This document shows positions 51,402-60,556 of a DNA stretch of 64,000 nt, piece after piece. Both the position numbers and the translations under genes were made by a program. The notes below the pieces were generated by a model. The model was not told the origin of the DNA, did not search any database, and was given only the letters and a program-made list of their open reading frames with translations. The DNA is from Thermogemmatispora aurantia (GTDB lineage Bacteria > Chloroflexota > Ktedonobacteria > Ktedonobacterales > Ktedonobacteraceae). How positions within the stretch are numbered: position 1 is the first letter of the stretch; every line of letters starts with the position of its first letter. Where the stretch lies: the NCBI RefSeq assembly GCF_008974285.1, contig NZ_BKZV01000003.1, forward strand, positions 1-64,000. Direction: 5' to 3'.

Positions 51402-52877
51402 TCAGCGGCTCCCCTCTGCTGCTCTCAAGGCCCCAGCATCGACCGCCAGTTGCGGCTCACAGCGCCGACGCAGGTCCAACAGATTGAACAGGTAGCCAAG
51501 GGTCAACAGCAGAAAGAGCAGGTTGCGCAGCTCGACCACAGGAAGAAAGCCAGGCACGCGCCAGACCTGGGTGGCATCCTGAACGCGGGTATAGAGGAAG
51601 GGATAGATAAGTGAAGTCAGCAGAGCGATCAGCCCGAACCACAACAACCAGCGCCGCCGCGTTGCCGTCAGATAGGCCACCAGCGGCATCAACCACATCA
51701 GATACTGTGGGCTGAACACTTTACCTGTCGCCACGAAGACCAACAGTGCCGCTAGCGCCGCCTCGGAGAAAGCCAGCCGCCCGCGTGCACTTTGCCAGAG
51801 CACCAGCCCGTAGCCGGCCAGCAGCGCCAGCGTACTGCCGAGAGAAACGGCTGGGACCAGAGGACTCAGCAGGTTAATCGAGCCATAGGTGTAGACCACG
51901 TGCACTGTCTGTCCCGCCAACGTCGCCAGCCAGATCACCAGTGTACCACTGGACTCAATCTGCACGGGGCGCTGGGCGAAATAAGCGAGCTGACTGGCCA
52001 CTGCTCCCTGAAAGTCCAGGAGGGCGAAGGCCCCTGTCGTTCCGACCACCAGCGCAAGGCAGAGCAGCAGATTCCGCCACTGCCAGCGCCGCAGGTACGA
52101 GAGAGCTTGTGCCATCCACCCCACGATTCCCGCAGCAGTTCTGGCCCCATCCCGCTCAGCGGTGACCCTTGCCGCTTTTCCTGCCTGCTGCTCCGCGAAG
52201 AAGAGCGGAGGCAACAGCAGGAGCGGATAGATCTTCAACAGAATAGCCAGAGCCAGAGCGCAATAAGCCGCTGTCCAATGACGGCGCTCTGCTGCCAACA
52301 CGCAGAGCAAGGTTAAGGCCGCTGGTACAAGGTCAAAGCGCAACAGAGCCAGGCCCCACTCGCCGAGGAACAAGTAGAACGTGAAGGCGAGCGCCGCCCC
52401 ACGTGGGCCCCAGCGCAGCAAGAGCCAGTAGATCAACAGCGCTGCCAGTGCCATCAGCAGCCCGAAGAGCAGGGGATAGTAAGCGGAGGGCACGAGCAGA
52501 CCGGGAGTGAAGAGGACAAGCGTCAGCGGCGGGTACTCAATGGGCAGCATATGCAAAGGTGGCAGCCTCTCCACCTGGGCAGGCAAAAACGAGCAATCGA
52601 TCTGAGGCGCCAGCGCTCGGGCCTGTCCTCCGAACCAGAAAGCCAGCGCGTAGCACTCGTAGCGCGTCACATCAGAAGTTGACCAGACCATCTGCCAGGA
52701 AGAGAGCGCCAGCATGACCAACAGTGCCAGCGCCAGAGGCAGAAAGGAGAGCGCTCCCCCGGCGGGATCAGCCAGACGCTCTAACCCGCGTCTGATCCCC
52801 AGAGCAACGGAAGAGAGAGCGGAGCCGGGAGTCTTCGTAGCGGGGAGACCTCCCGAACTGCTGCGCACATTTGACAT
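51402..52877 (-). CDS. GT87-family integral membrane glycosyltransferase
   Basis: A 491-aa protein with roughly 10-12 membrane helices. It resembles polyprenol-phosphate-dependent GT-C enzymes of the GT87/DUF2029 family: the first extracytoplasmic loop has DVTRYECYALAFWFGGQARA, then IEYPPLTL, LLRFDLVPAALTLLCVLAA, ALAILLKIYPLLLLPP and VFSPQYLMWLMPLVAYL. The Tyr-Pro-Pro and Lys-Tyr-Pro motifs and acidic loop fit the family, which uses lipid-linked mannose to build envelope glycans. Substrate unknown. ATG 52877 after GAGAAAGG. A nested hairpin (52917-52959) lies 40 bp upstream. Confidence 0.82.
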   Translation of the reverse strand: MSNVRSSSGGLPATKTPGSALSSVALGIRRGLERLADPAGGALSFLPLALALLVMLALSSWQMVWSTSDVTRYECYALAFWFGGQARALAPQIDCSFLPAQVERLPPLHMLPIEYPPLTLVLFTPGLLVPSAYYPLLFGLLMALAALLIYWLLLRWGPRGAALAFTFYLFLGEWGLALLRFDLVPAALTLLCVLAAERRHWTAAYCALALAILLKIYPLLLLPPLFFAEQQAGKAARVTAERDGARTAAGIVGWMAQALSYLRRWQWRNLLLCLALVVGTTGAFALLDFQGAVASQLAYFAQRPVQIESSGTLVIWLATLAGQTVHVVYTYGSINLLSPLVPAVSLGSTLALLAGYGLVLWQSARGRLAFSEAALAALLVFVATGKVFSPQYLMWLMPLVAYLTATRRRWLLWFGLIALLTSLIYPFLYTRVQDATQVWRVPGFLPVVELRNLLFLLLTLGYLFNLLDLRRRCEPQLAVDAGALRAAEGSR

Positions 52878-52916
52878 ACCTTTCTCACCAGGACTACAAT
52901 TCGGAACAGCGTAAGA

Positions 52917-52959
52917 TAAGAGAGGAACCGCCCTGCAGGGCGGCTTGTTTCCTCTCTTA
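52917..52959. repeat. Nested perfect inverted repeat upstream of the GT87 gene
   Basis: TAAGAGAGGAA (52917-52927) and TTCCTCTCTTA (52949-52959) enclose the 16-bp palindrome CCGCCCTGCAGGGCGG (52928-52943). Two stacked perfect stems (11 and 8 bp) with a 5-nt bulge. It could be a leader hairpin for GT87, a terminator of an unseen transcript, or the relic of a small element. Confidence 0.6.
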
Positions 52960-53297
52960 GATGGTGGCCTACTGCCTTGCCTGCCTTATCCTATCGGGAG
53001 GGGAGCGAGGTGCTCAGCGCGGGGCACGCCCACTGCCCTATCGCATTAGCCCCGACGCTGCTAGCGCAGATCGATCCTGCTCGTGCACTCCATGCGCCCA
53101 GCGTAAGACTGAAGCGGGCCGAATCCAGGGCGAGAAGGCCCCCTCTGGGAAAGGCAGCTCGCACCAAGGATAGAGCAATAGCTCTGGTCTGTCAAGCAGC
53201 CTGGGGACGGGCATGCTGCCCGCTCATAGCCCCAGCCGCCACCAGATCCAGAGGCCAGACAGTATTGCACTGCTTGTGAGAGGAGGACCCAATTCAC
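52960..53297. other. Divergent gap with double hairpin
   Basis: CTGGGG (53201-53206) and CCCCAG (53230-53235) enclose GGGCA-TGC-TGCCC (53209-53221), giving a stacked hairpin in the peroxiredoxin leader. No gene found. Confidence 0.4.
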
Positions 53298-53798
53298 ATG
53301 GCTGAGTCCGCCCGTTCCTACACAAAAACTCTCAAGATCGGCGATGTCGCGCCCGACTTTACCCTCAAAAGCCATGTCCGTGAGGACTGGCATCTCGCAG
53401 ACTTCCGCGGCAAGAAGAACGTTGTTCTTGCCTTTGTACCCTTTGCCTTCAGCCGTGTCTGCTCAGCACAGCTGCCCTCCTATGAGCGCGAACTGGAGCG
53501 CTTCCGAAGCGCCGACACCGAGGTTGTTGCTATCAGCATGGACAGTGTCTATACGCTGGACGCCTGGTCACAGGCGATGCGCACCTCCTTCCCACTGCTG
53601 TCCGACTTCTATCCCCAGGGAGCTGTCGTCGATCTCTATGGGCTGCGCCATCCCGCAGGGATGTCGGAGCGCGCCGTCATCGTGATCGATAAGGAGGGCA
53701 TCATCCGTCATATCGAGGTGACCGCTAGCCCTTCCGATCTGCCAGACAACCAGCAGCTCTTCGAAGTCCTGCACGCGCTCCAGGCCCAGACTCACTAG
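53298..53798 (+). CDS. Peroxiredoxin (AhpC/TSA family, AhpE-like)
   Basis: A 166-aa thiol peroxidase. The active-site loop FVPFAFSRVC has the peroxidatic Cys with Ser in place of the common Thr. Only this Cys is present, so it is a 1-Cys type or uses an external thiol. Other marks: GDVAPDFTLKSH near the N-terminus, AISMDSVYTLDAW, FPLLSDFYPQGAVVDLYGL and AVIVIDKEGIIRH. It reduces peroxides in the cytoplasm. ATG after GAGAGGAGG. Terminator-like inverted repeats around 53818-53897. Confidence 0.9.
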   Translation: MAESARSYTKTLKIGDVAPDFTLKSHVREDWHLADFRGKKNVVLAFVPFAFSRVCSAQLPSYERELERFRSADTEVVAISMDSVYTLDAWSQAMRTSFPLLSDFYPQGAVVDLYGLRHPAGMSERAVIVIDKEGIIRHIEVTASPSDLPDNQQLFEVLHALQAQTH

Positions 53799-53817
53799 CT
53801 CACCAGGAGCCTCCCTT

Positions 53818-53897
53818 CTCCAACCAATCAATTAGCCAATCGGACGGCCAGCCTCTGCCGGCATCCGTGAGAGGCCCTGGCCGGCTGGTTGGCTGGA
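53818..53897 (+). terminator. Imperfect hairpin after the peroxiredoxin gene
   Basis: Inner arms CAGCCTCT and AGAGGC and outer partial arms CCAACCA and TGGTTGG form a long interrupted stem 20-100 bp past the stop. There is no T-run. Confidence 0.4.
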
Positions 53898-53974
53898 AAA
53901 GAAGCCAACGTACCTACCAGGCACTCCGCTCTCCTCTCTGTTCCGCCCAAGGGTAACCAGTCAGACGGAGCACA

Positions 53975-54003
53975 TTGACGCGGTGAGAAATTTGCGCTAT
54001 CAT
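53975..54003 (+). promoter_or_regulatory. Promoter for the NfeD-slipin operon
   Basis: TTGACG (53975-53980), a 17-bp spacer and TATCAT (53998-54003). The leader to the NfeD start is about 310 nt. Confidence 0.65.
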
Positions 54004-54191
54004 CTCGTATAGCAATAAGCAATACCCCAGACCAGTTAGCGGTAAGCACAGCCGAAGCGAGCACAGCGCCGGTCAGGACCACTCAGGCCCAGACTCGGAG
54101 AGGAGCGGAAGAGAGAGGCAGAGGCAGGAGAAACTGCAAGGTTGAGCAAGAGTAAGGGGACTCAAGGGGAAGAGGCGGAGAAGGAGGGGCT

Positions 54192-54218
54192 GTGACCGGC
54201 GATCTCCCGCCGGGCTAA
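54192..54218 (+). CDS. Possible nine-codon leader peptide
   Basis: A GTG preceded by GAGAAGGAGGGGCT starts an eight-residue frame (MTGDLPPG) ending in TAA. CCGGCG/CGCCGG within it forms a hairpin. The peptide ends with Pro-Pro-Gly, a motif known to slow ribosomes. Very short, so the evidence is only the ribosome site and position in the NfeD leader. Confidence 0.25.
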   Translation: MTGDLPPG

Positions 54219-54320
54219 GTGCAGGCCTCGCTGGGTGGAACTGGCCTGGGGGCCTGGGATCGGCAGCAGGACAGAGCTGCAGCGCCCCGCTGCAGCCTTC
54301 GACCGCAAAGGACAGAAGCT

Positions 54321-55772
54321 ATGGACATGCGCCACCATCGACGAGCGTCAAATGGCGTGCGATCCCTGGTGCTCGGGCTTGTCTCCCTGAGTATGGCTCT
54401 ACTGGCTATAGCCGGGGCCGGAATAGCCTGCCTGGGCGCTCCACCCGCATGGGCCGCCTCCCCACACGTTGATGTGGCCAATCTCGACAGCGACATCAAC
54501 CCGGGCGCGGTGCGTTTCCTCCAGCAGGCCATTGCCACTGCGACCAGCGATGGAGCACAAGCGCTTGTCATCGTCATCGACACGCCTGGCGGTGACCTGG
54601 ACTCCATGAAACAAATCACCCAGGCCGAGCTGGCTAGTGCAGTTCCTATCATCACTTACGTCTATCCGCCTGGCGCGCGAGCCGCCTCTGCCGGAGCATT
54701 TGTGGCATTATCTGCACCTATAGCTGCAATGGCTCCAACTACACGTATTGGTGCATCCAGTCCCGTGAGCAGCACTGGCAGTGACCTCGATGCTACGCTA
54801 CTCAAGAAGATCGAGAATGACCTTGTAGCGCAGATCACCGGCACGCAGAATCGCTACGGGCGCAACGCCACCCTGGCTGCAAAAATGGTCACCGAGGCCG
54901 CTTCTTACGATGATCAGACCGCTGTGCATGAGCACATCGTTGACCTCGGCGCCCGTTCGCTCTCCGAGCTTCTCCACAGTGTTGACGGACGCAGCGTTAC
55001 CCTGGTCTCCGGGCGCAGTGTGGTGTTGCATACCACGGGAGTAGCCCTCACGACCTTCAACCCAGGGCTGTTTGAGGCGCTCTATAGCTTTCTTCTCGAC
55101 CCCAACGTTGTCTTTCTCCTCTTCATTGTCGCCCTGATCGGCCTCTACCTTGAGATCTCCCATCCCGGGGCCATCGTGCCGGGCGTCGTTGGCGGCATTG
55201 CGCTCATCCTCTTCCTTCTGGGGGCCGGGTCACTCTCGCCCAACTGGACTGGCCTGCTGCTTATGGGCCTAGCCCTGGTCTTGCTAGTCCTGGATGTCCG
55301 CCTTCCTTCGCATGGTGTGCTGACCGCGGGCGCAGTCATCTCACTTATTATCGGCTCCTTGCTCTTTTTCAACAGCGATCAGGTGGAGCATGGACCAGGT
55401 GTCGCCCCTTGGATCGTCTACCTCATGGCGGCGGTTGTTGGTTCGCTCAGCCTGGCCCTGGTCAGCGTCGTTGTCCGGGCCCAGCGCCAGCGTCGACCCT
55501 CGGGAATCGAGAGTATGATCGGGACCCGCGCAGTCACGCTCACGCCGCTGACGCCCAGTGGCAGAGTGAATTACAGTGGTGAGAACTGGGCAGCCAGTCT
55601 GGTTGAACCCTATACTTTCCTCGATGAAGGCTGTGAGGTCACCATTGTGGCTGTCGAGGGTCTCCGTCTCTATGTCCGACCAAACCAGCCGCCGGCCCCA
55701 CCCGCCGATGGCACACCGACAGTCCCACCCTCAGAAAAGGAGGATTCCCAATGGGAAACTCTCTCGCTATAA
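54321..55772 (+). CDS. NfeD-family membrane serine protease (long form)
   Basis: A 483-aa protein. Signal peptide/first membrane segment at about 15-40, then a ClpP-like serine protease domain with [14 protein letters not shown], the nucleophile region [13 protein letters not shown] and the Lys region LAAKMVTEA. Three to four membrane helices follow (about 250-380; [20 protein letters not shown]), and a C-terminal OB-fold NfeD domain ends the protein ([17 protein letters not shown]). It partners with SPFH proteins; the next gene overlaps it by 22 bp and encodes a slipin. ATG 54321 after AAAGGA. Confidence 0.9.
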   Translation: MDMRHHRRASNGVRSLVLGLVSLSMALLAIAGAGIACLGAPPAWAASPHVDVANLDSDINPGAVRFLQQAIATATSDGAQALVIVIDTPGGDLDSMKQITQAELASAVPIITYVYPPGARAASAGAFVALSAPIAAMAPTTRIGASSPVSSTGSDLDATLLKKIENDLVAQITGTQNRYGRNATLAAKMVTEAASYDDQTAVHEHIVDLGARSLSELLHSVDGRSVTLVSGRSVVLHTTGVALTTFNPGLFEALYSFLLDPNVVFLLFIVALIGLYLEISHPGAIVPGVVGGIALILFLLGAGSLSPNWTGLLLMGLALVLLVLDVRLPSHGVLTAGAVISLIIGSLLFFNSDQVEHGPGVAPWIVYLMAAVVGSLSLALVSVVVRAQRQRRPSGIESMIGTRAVTLTPLTPSGRVNYSGENWAASLVEPYTFLDEGCEVTIVAVEGLRLYVRPNQPPAPPADGTPTVPPSEKEDSQWETLSL

Positions 55773-56590
55773 GCGCCATTGTAGTCATTGTCCTCATCGT
55801 CGTGCTCATCCTGCTTTCTGGCCTGCGCGTCATCCAGCAGTATGAGCGTGGCGTCCTCTTCGTTCTTGGCAACCTGCGCGGCACACGTGGCCCTGGCCTA
55901 TGCTGGATTCCGCCCGTGATTGCACGCCTGCTAAAAGTCGACCTGCGCATTGTCACCCTGACTGTGCCGCCGCAGGAGGTCATCACCCGAGACAATGTGA
56001 CCGTCAAGGTGACCGCGGTCGTCTACTTCTACGTGGTCAATCCCGAGGCCGCCATTGTCAACGTCATGAACTACCTGCAGGCCACGACACAGATTGGCCA
56101 GACTACCTTGCGCAATGTCTTGGGGCAGTCAGAGCTGGATGAGCTGCTTGCGCAACGCAACAAGATTAATCGCGAGCTGCAGGCCATCATTGACGAGTTC
56201 ACAGAGCGTTGGGGCGTGAAAGTGACTGCGGTAGAGATCAAAGACGTAGAACTGCCAGCCACCATGCAGCGGGCTATGGCCAAGCAGGCGGAGGCTGAGC
56301 GCGAGAAACGCGCCAAGATCATTCATGCTGAAGGCGAGCTACAAGCGGCCACCCAGCTGTCCCAGGCGGCTAATATCATCGCCTCGGAGCCGGGGGCCCT
56401 GCAGCTGCGCTATCTGCAGACGTTGACTGAGATCGCCGTAGAGAAAAACTCGACCATCATTTTCCCGCTGCCGCTTGATCTCATCGAGCCACTTCTCAAG
56501 ACGCTGCATGCGGCCCGTGAAGGCCGGGCTGCGCCGGTTCCCCAGGATGGCCCGCGCCCTGCTCCTGCCTCACCTTACCCCCAGGGCTGA
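55751..56590 (+). CDS. Slipin/stomatin-like SPFH-domain protein
   Basis: A 279-aa protein. One N-terminal membrane helix ([19 protein letters not shown]) is followed by the SPFH/band 7 domain: [20 protein letters not shown] and [21 protein letters not shown] coiled-coil region follows ([20 protein letters not shown]) and a Pro-rich tail. It forms membrane scaffold oligomers and is the substrate/partner of NfeD proteases. It overlaps the nfeD gene, so expression is coupled. AAAAGGAGG before the ATG. Confidence 0.93.
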   Translation: MGNSLAISAIVVIVLIVVLILLSGLRVIQQYERGVLFVLGNLRGTRGPGLCWIPPVIARLLKVDLRIVTLTVPPQEVITRDNVTVKVTAVVYFYVVNPEAAIVNVMNYLQATTQIGQTTLRNVLGQSELDELLAQRNKINRELQAIIDEFTERWGVKVTAVEIKDVELPATMQRAMAKQAEAEREKRAKIIHAEGELQAATQLSQAANIIASEPGALQLRYLQTLTEIAVEKNSTIIFPLPLDLIEPLLKTLHAAREGRAAPVPQDGPRPAPASPYPQG

Positions 56591-56636
56591 GCAAGCGGCT
56601 GCCTGAATAGACTGACAGCTGGCGGCAGGTGAAGAG

Positions 56637-56700
56637 AAGAGGCCACGGCCCACAACCCCGGCGAAGGCGAACAGGAGTCCCTGGCCTCTTCCTTCCCTGT
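56637..56700. terminator. 9-bp inverted repeat between convergent slipin and pyrE
   Basis: AAGAGGCCA (56637-56645) and TGGCCTCTT (56692-56700) with a long GC-rich loop; likely works in both directions. Confidence 0.45.
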
Positions 56701-56771
56701 GCCGCTCTATTTGCTGTGCAACAGCTAGCTGACCAGGCCCCACGTAGCGACCTGCTGTCAGCTTCTATTAG

Positions 56772-57431
56772 CTATGATTGCCGCAGCTCTGCTCGCTTGC
56801 TTTGAAGATACTCTGAACACACCCGATAGGTTTCTTCGGAGATCAGACCCCGCGACATATAGTGATTGAGCATCACATCGAGCTTGAGGATGCTGATCAG
56901 ATTATAACCATGCTGACGAAGACGCTCCGTAGCTCCATGCTCGCGGTCGATCAGCACAATAACATCCTTGACCTTCAGGCCGTGCTCTTCGAGCAGGGCA
57001 GCTGTCTCCAGCACGCTGCCGCCGCGCGTGATCAGATCATCAATAATCAGTGCCGTATCTCCCGGTGTGTAGCGGCCCTCGATCCCTCGCTGGCCGGTCC
57101 CCTCTGGTCGGATACGGGCGTAAATCAGCGGCGTATTCGTCTCTAAGGAATAGGCCGTTGCCAGAAGCAGCCCGCCCACCGGCACGCCGGCAACCACGTT
57201 GAAGGGGTGGACTCGCGGACGCCGGAGCGACTGGGCAAGGCTGATCTCCTGCTGCATCAGCTTGCTGGCCACGCGCAGCGCCAGTGGATTGCTGATCAGC
57301 ACCTTGGGATTGACGAAGACTGGGGAACTGACTGCCGACTCGCTGACCGTGAAGTTCCCAAACTGGACTCCGTTCAGATCGAATAGGGCCTGGGCTAGCC
57401 AGAGGTTGTCAAGAGACTGCTCTTTGACCAC
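56772..57431 (-). CDS. pyrE: Orotate phosphoribosyltransferase
   Basis: A 219-aa enzyme making OMP from orotate and PRPP in pyrimidine synthesis. PRPP-binding motif DTALIIDDLITRGGSVLET; other marks GVQFGNFTV, FVNPKVLISNPLALRVASKL, VAGVPVGGLLLATAYSL and IYARIRPEGTGQRG. The GTG at 57431 has AAGGAAGGA 6 bp upstream; an ATG further upstream would add a 70-residue low-quality region. The C-terminal region resembles PyrE of the PyrE/UMP synthase type. An extended -10 lies at 57499-57504. Confidence 0.9.
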   Translation of the reverse strand: MVKEQSLDNLWLAQALFDLNGVQFGNFTVSESAVSSPVFVNPKVLISNPLALRVASKLMQQEISLAQSLRRPRVHPFNVVAGVPVGGLLLATAYSLETNTPLIYARIRPEGTGQRGIEGRYTPGDTALIIDDLITRGGSVLETAALLEEHGLKVKDVIVLIDREHGATERLRQHGYNLISILKLDVMLNHYMSRGLISEETYRVCSEYLQSKRAELRQS

Positions 57432-57498
57432 GTGACATCCTTCCTTGCGACGAAGAGTTGAGTGGTAGGAGGATAAAATAGGTCTCTCGCTTGAGCAC

Positions 57499-57504
57499 AG
57501 TATA
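57499..57504 (-). promoter_or_regulatory. Extended -10 promoter of pyrE
   Basis: Minus strand TG-N-TATACT (plus AGTATA at 57499-57504), about 65 nt before the GTG start. Confidence 0.55.
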
Positions 57505-57589
57505 CCATACCACCAAAGCAAGAAGGCAGAGGAGCAAGGACCCCCATCAGGGAAGAAAGCCTTCTGCCTCTCGTCTCTCAGCGTTAATG

Positions 57590-57612
57590 AAAAAACTGTC
57601 ATGCTACTGACA
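57590..57612 (-). terminator. Possible minus-strand terminator with T6
   Basis: Minus strand TGTCA-GTAGCA-TGACA followed by G and TTTTTT (plus A-run at 57590-57595). No minus-strand gene lies upstream for 3 kb, so it would end an unannotated transcript or be accidental. Confidence 0.3.
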
Positions 57613-57619
57613 TAATTCG

Positions 57620-58103
57620 ATCCATACCTCCTCCCATTCCATGAAGAAATATTCATCTTACCAGGTGTGCCGTTCATGCAGTGTTCATGACATCGAGCTA
57701 TACTCTTTGACGTAGATGGTTGCCCGTGCCTTATACAAGCACATGCATCTTTGGATATGGCGGGGGATCAGTGGCAAGGGGTGAGGCTGGGAGATAGGGG
57801 GAGGAGGCAGGAAGGGACGGGTTGGTAGGGAGGTCAATGGAGAGATTGCAGGAGGATGGCTGATGGGGTCGAGGGGACGAGCATTCGCTGTATAAGGCAA
57901 ACAGTCGATGACGAAGAGTGGATGGTAGAGGGGCGAAAGGGACGACAGAGCGGAATCACCGGCACCGAGGAAACGAGAACGGGCTTGCAGAAACCAACCG
58001 CTGTTTGGGCTTATCCCAAGTAGGGACGTGTTGGAGGATGGGGTGGTAAGGGAGCGAGGTGAGGGTAGGTGGCATCGCTCACGGGCAATCTTCTCTTCAC
58101 CGT
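57620..58103. other. Purine-rich gene-free region upstream of the ABC-F gene
   Basis: The plus strand is strongly purine-rich (long GGGAGG- and GGAGG-like runs at about 57750-58070). TTGACG (57707-57712) and TATACA (57732-57737) with a 19-bp spacer could start a plus-strand transcript. Open frames on either strand have no ribosome site or protein-like composition. Confidence 0.4.
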
Positions 58104-58183
58104 GCGGCTGACTGGACGCTTCTCTGGTCGGTCCTCTCTGGGCAGTGCGCAGAGAAAAGACCGTCGAGCATCTAGTCAGCCGC
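58104..58183 (+). promoter_or_regulatory. Long imperfect hairpin upstream of the ABC-F gene
   Basis: 58104-58120 pairs with 58167-58183 (GCGGCTGACT/AGTCAGCCGC plus a further 7 bp with one mismatch and one wobble). Inside, CGGTC (58129-58133)/GACCG (58159-58163) and TCTCTG (58135-58140)/CAGAGA (58150-58155) extend it. It is followed by CGGTAG-GGG-CTACCG (58197-58211) and GGAGACC/GGTCTCC (58220-58226/58257-58263). Three hairpins in a row suggest a structured leader RNA. Confidence 0.55.
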
Positions 58184-58504
58184 TCTGTCTTAAGCCCGGT
58201 AGGGGCTACCGCTCTCTCTGGAGACCCGATCTTCCGGCTGGACGGGACGGGGGCCAGGTCTCCGGGGAATCCGGGAGTGCTTGCAGCAGAATGGCTTTTA
58301 TGATACCCTGTCTCTGCCTGCTGATCCGGGTGAGATGCGACGCGGGCCTTCGGGCGAGGAGAGGGCGGCGCGTCTGCTTACCTGGCGAGCGTGCGACCTC
58401 GCCGGCGGGCGCGGGCGGCCCAGCCCCGCGACAGAGGTGGCCGAAGCACGGCTGGTCCACACCCGTACTCACTCACTCTCACTCAAAAGCGACTGCACTG
58501 CTCT

Positions 58505-60517
58505 ATGCCACTGATTAGCGTCAACGGTCTCGGGAAAGTCTATGGTGCGGAGTATCTCTTTGCCGATGTCACCTTCCAGATCAACGAACGCGATCGTCTT
58601 GGACTGGTTGGTCCCAATGGGGCCGGTAAGTCAACATTGCTGAAGCTCCTGGCCGGCTGCGAGGAACCCGATGAGGGCACCATCCTGATCGCGCGCGGGA
58701 CCCGCATCGGCTACCTCTCCCAGACGCTCGACCTGCAACCGCAGCGCACTCTCCGCGAGGAGCTGCTGGCGGTCTTCGACTACCTGCGCTCCTGGGAGCA
58801 AGAGCTGCAGACGCTCGCCGTTGCTATTGCCAGCGCCAGTGAGCGTGGAGACACCCGGCAGCGTGAGCAGCTGTTGCAGCGCTACGCCGAACTCCAGCTG
58901 CGCTTTGAACATGCCGGTGGCTATACCTATGAGCAGCGTGTGCAGCAGGTGCTCGATGGCCTGGGATTCAGTCGCGAGCTGCACGACATGCCCATTGCCC
59001 AGCTCAGCGGTGGTCAGCAGCGGCGGGCAGCCCTGGCTCGTCTTCTCCTTCAAGAACCCGACGTGCTCCTACTGGATGAGCCGACCAACCATCTTGATCT
59101 GGAAGCGCTGGAGTGGCTGGAGGACTACCTGCAGGAGTGGAAAGGGGCGTTGGTCGTCGTCGAGCACGACCGCTACTTTCTCGACAAGATTGTCGCTCGC
59201 ATTCTGGAGCTGGCCTTCGGGCGGGTCGAGGAGTACCCTGGCAACTATAGCAAATATCTGCAGCTGCGTGCCGAGCGCTTTGAGCGCCGCCTGCAGGAAT
59301 ACGAAGAGCAGCAGGAATTCATCCAGCGAACCGAGGAATTTATTCGCCGCTACAAAGCCGGTCAGCGCAGCCGGCAGGCTCGGGGACGTGAGAAGCTGCT
59401 CAGCCGCCTGGAACGTCTCAACCGTCCCCAGCAACTTCAAGAGCTGCGCTTCGAGCTGAAGCCCTCGGTGGAAAGCGGGCGTGTCGTTCTCTCCACGCAC
59501 GGCCTGGTCGTCGGCTATCGCCAGCCTGGTCATGAACCCCGTCCGCTGGTGCATATGCCCGACCTGGAGATCATCCGCGGCGAGCGCATTGGTCTGCTCG
59601 GTCCCAATGGCGCCGGTAAGACCTCGCTACTGCGTACCTTGATTGGCCAGCTGCCGCCGCTGCGTGGCAGAGTGGTCCTTGGCCACAATGTCCGTGTCGG
59701 CTATTACTCGCAAACCCATGAGGGTCTCGATCCCACGCGCACGGTCCTCGATGAGATTCGTGACGCCGCGGCCCTGAGCGAAGAAAGTGCCCGTGCCCTG
59801 CTAGCGCGTTTCCTCTTCGAGGGCGATGATGTCTTTAAGACTCTCGGGAGCCTGAGCGGTGGCGAGCGCAGCCGTGTGGTGTTGGCCAAGCTGACCCTGC
59901 AGGGACCCAATTTTCTGGTCCTTGACGAGCCTACTAATCACCTTGATCTGCCCTCTCGTCAGTTCCTGGAGGAGGTACTGGCTACCTTCAGTGGAACTTT
60001 GCTCTTTGTTTCTCACGATCGCTACTTCATTGATCGCCTGGCGAGCAAGGTCTGGGTGATTGTTGAGGGCACGCTGCGCGCCTATGAGGGTAATTACAGC
60101 GACTATCGCCTGCATCTCCAGCGTGAACGCGGGCGCTTGCTGGCAGGAGAAGGCCAGGAGGAAAACGCTGGCACTGCCTCTCGGTCTCGGCAAGCGGCCA
60201 GGCCGGAGACAATGCTCACGGAGGTCGGGATAGACCATGCTGGTGGGGGGCGACATCCCGGACGTGAACGGCGCAGCCGCCGGGTAGGGCAACCGCGCCC
60301 GCGCAGCCTAGCCGAGGTTGAGCAGGCGATCGAACAGCGCGAGCAGCGCGCCCGCACCCTGGAAGAAGCCCTCAATGAAGCCGCAGGCAGAGGAGATGTG
60401 GCCGAACTCCAGCGACTGACCAGTGACTACGAGGCAACCAGAGCAGAGCTAGAGCAGCTCCTCGCCGAGTGGGAGCAGCTGGCGGCGAGCCAGGAGCAGA
60501 CGGAGGCCCCCCGCTAG
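58505..60517 (+). CDS. ABC-F family ATPase
   Basis: A 670-aa protein with two ABC modules and no membrane segment. Module 1: Walker A GPNGAGKST (residues 36-44), signature LSGGQQRRAALARLLL, Walker B VLLLDEPTNHLD. The inter-domain linker has the ABC-F tower region EYEEQQEFIQRTEEFIRRYK. Module 2: GLLGPNGAGKTSLL, SLSGGERSRVVLAKL, FLVLDEPTNHLD. A C-terminal coiled coil (about 600-665) follows. It probably acts on ribosomes in translation. The ATG at 58505 has no Shine-Dalgarno and sits behind a structured leader. Confidence 0.92.
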   Translation: MPLISVNGLGKVYGAEYLFADVTFQINERDRLGLVGPNGAGKSTLLKLLAGCEEPDEGTILIARGTRIGYLSQTLDLQPQRTLREELLAVFDYLRSWEQELQTLAVAIASASERGDTRQREQLLQRYAELQLRFEHAGGYTYEQRVQQVLDGLGFSRELHDMPIAQLSGGQQRRAALARLLLQEPDVLLLDEPTNHLDLEALEWLEDYLQEWKGALVVVEHDRYFLDKIVARILELAFGRVEEYPGNYSKYLQLRAERFERRLQEYEEQQEFIQRTEEFIRRYKAGQRSRQARGREKLLSRLERLNRPQQLQELRFELKPSVESGRVVLSTHGLVVGYRQPGHEPRPLVHMPDLEIIRGERIGLLGPNGAGKTSLLRTLIGQLPPLRGRVVLGHNVRVGYYSQTHEGLDPTRTVLDEIRDAAALSEESARALLARFLFEGDDVFKTLGSLSGGERSRVVLAKLTLQGPNFLVLDEPTNHLDLPSRQFLEEVLATFSGTLLFVSHDRYFIDRLASKVWVIVEGTLRAYEGNYSDYRLHLQRERGRLLAGEGQEENAGTASRSRQAARPETMLTEVGIDHAGGGRHPGRERRSRRVGQPRPRSLAEVEQAIEQREQRARTLEEALNEAAGRGDVAELQRLTSDYEATRAELEQLLAEWEQLAASQEQTEAPR

Positions 60518-60519
60518 GG

Positions 60520-60548
60520 AACAGAACGGACGGCGGCCCTGTTCTGTT
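60520..60548. terminator. 8-bp hairpin between convergent ABC-F and metacaspase genes
   Basis: AACAGAAC (60520-60527) and GTTCTGTT (60541-60548), 13-nt loop, inside a 39-bp gap between two convergent stops. It is likely a shared bidirectional terminator. Confidence 0.6.
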
Positions 60549-60556
60549 GACCTGCC

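Noticed and set aside
52961..53173. 70-codon frame next to the GT87 palindrome
   Set aside because: Start lies right after the hairpin with no ribosome site; Cys/Ser/Arg-rich composition typical of chance frames.
57960..58030. Resemblance to RNase P RNA conserved segments (GAGGAAAC, GGGCTTAT)
   Set aside because: The two segments are only about 60 nt apart and the surrounding conserved core is absent.
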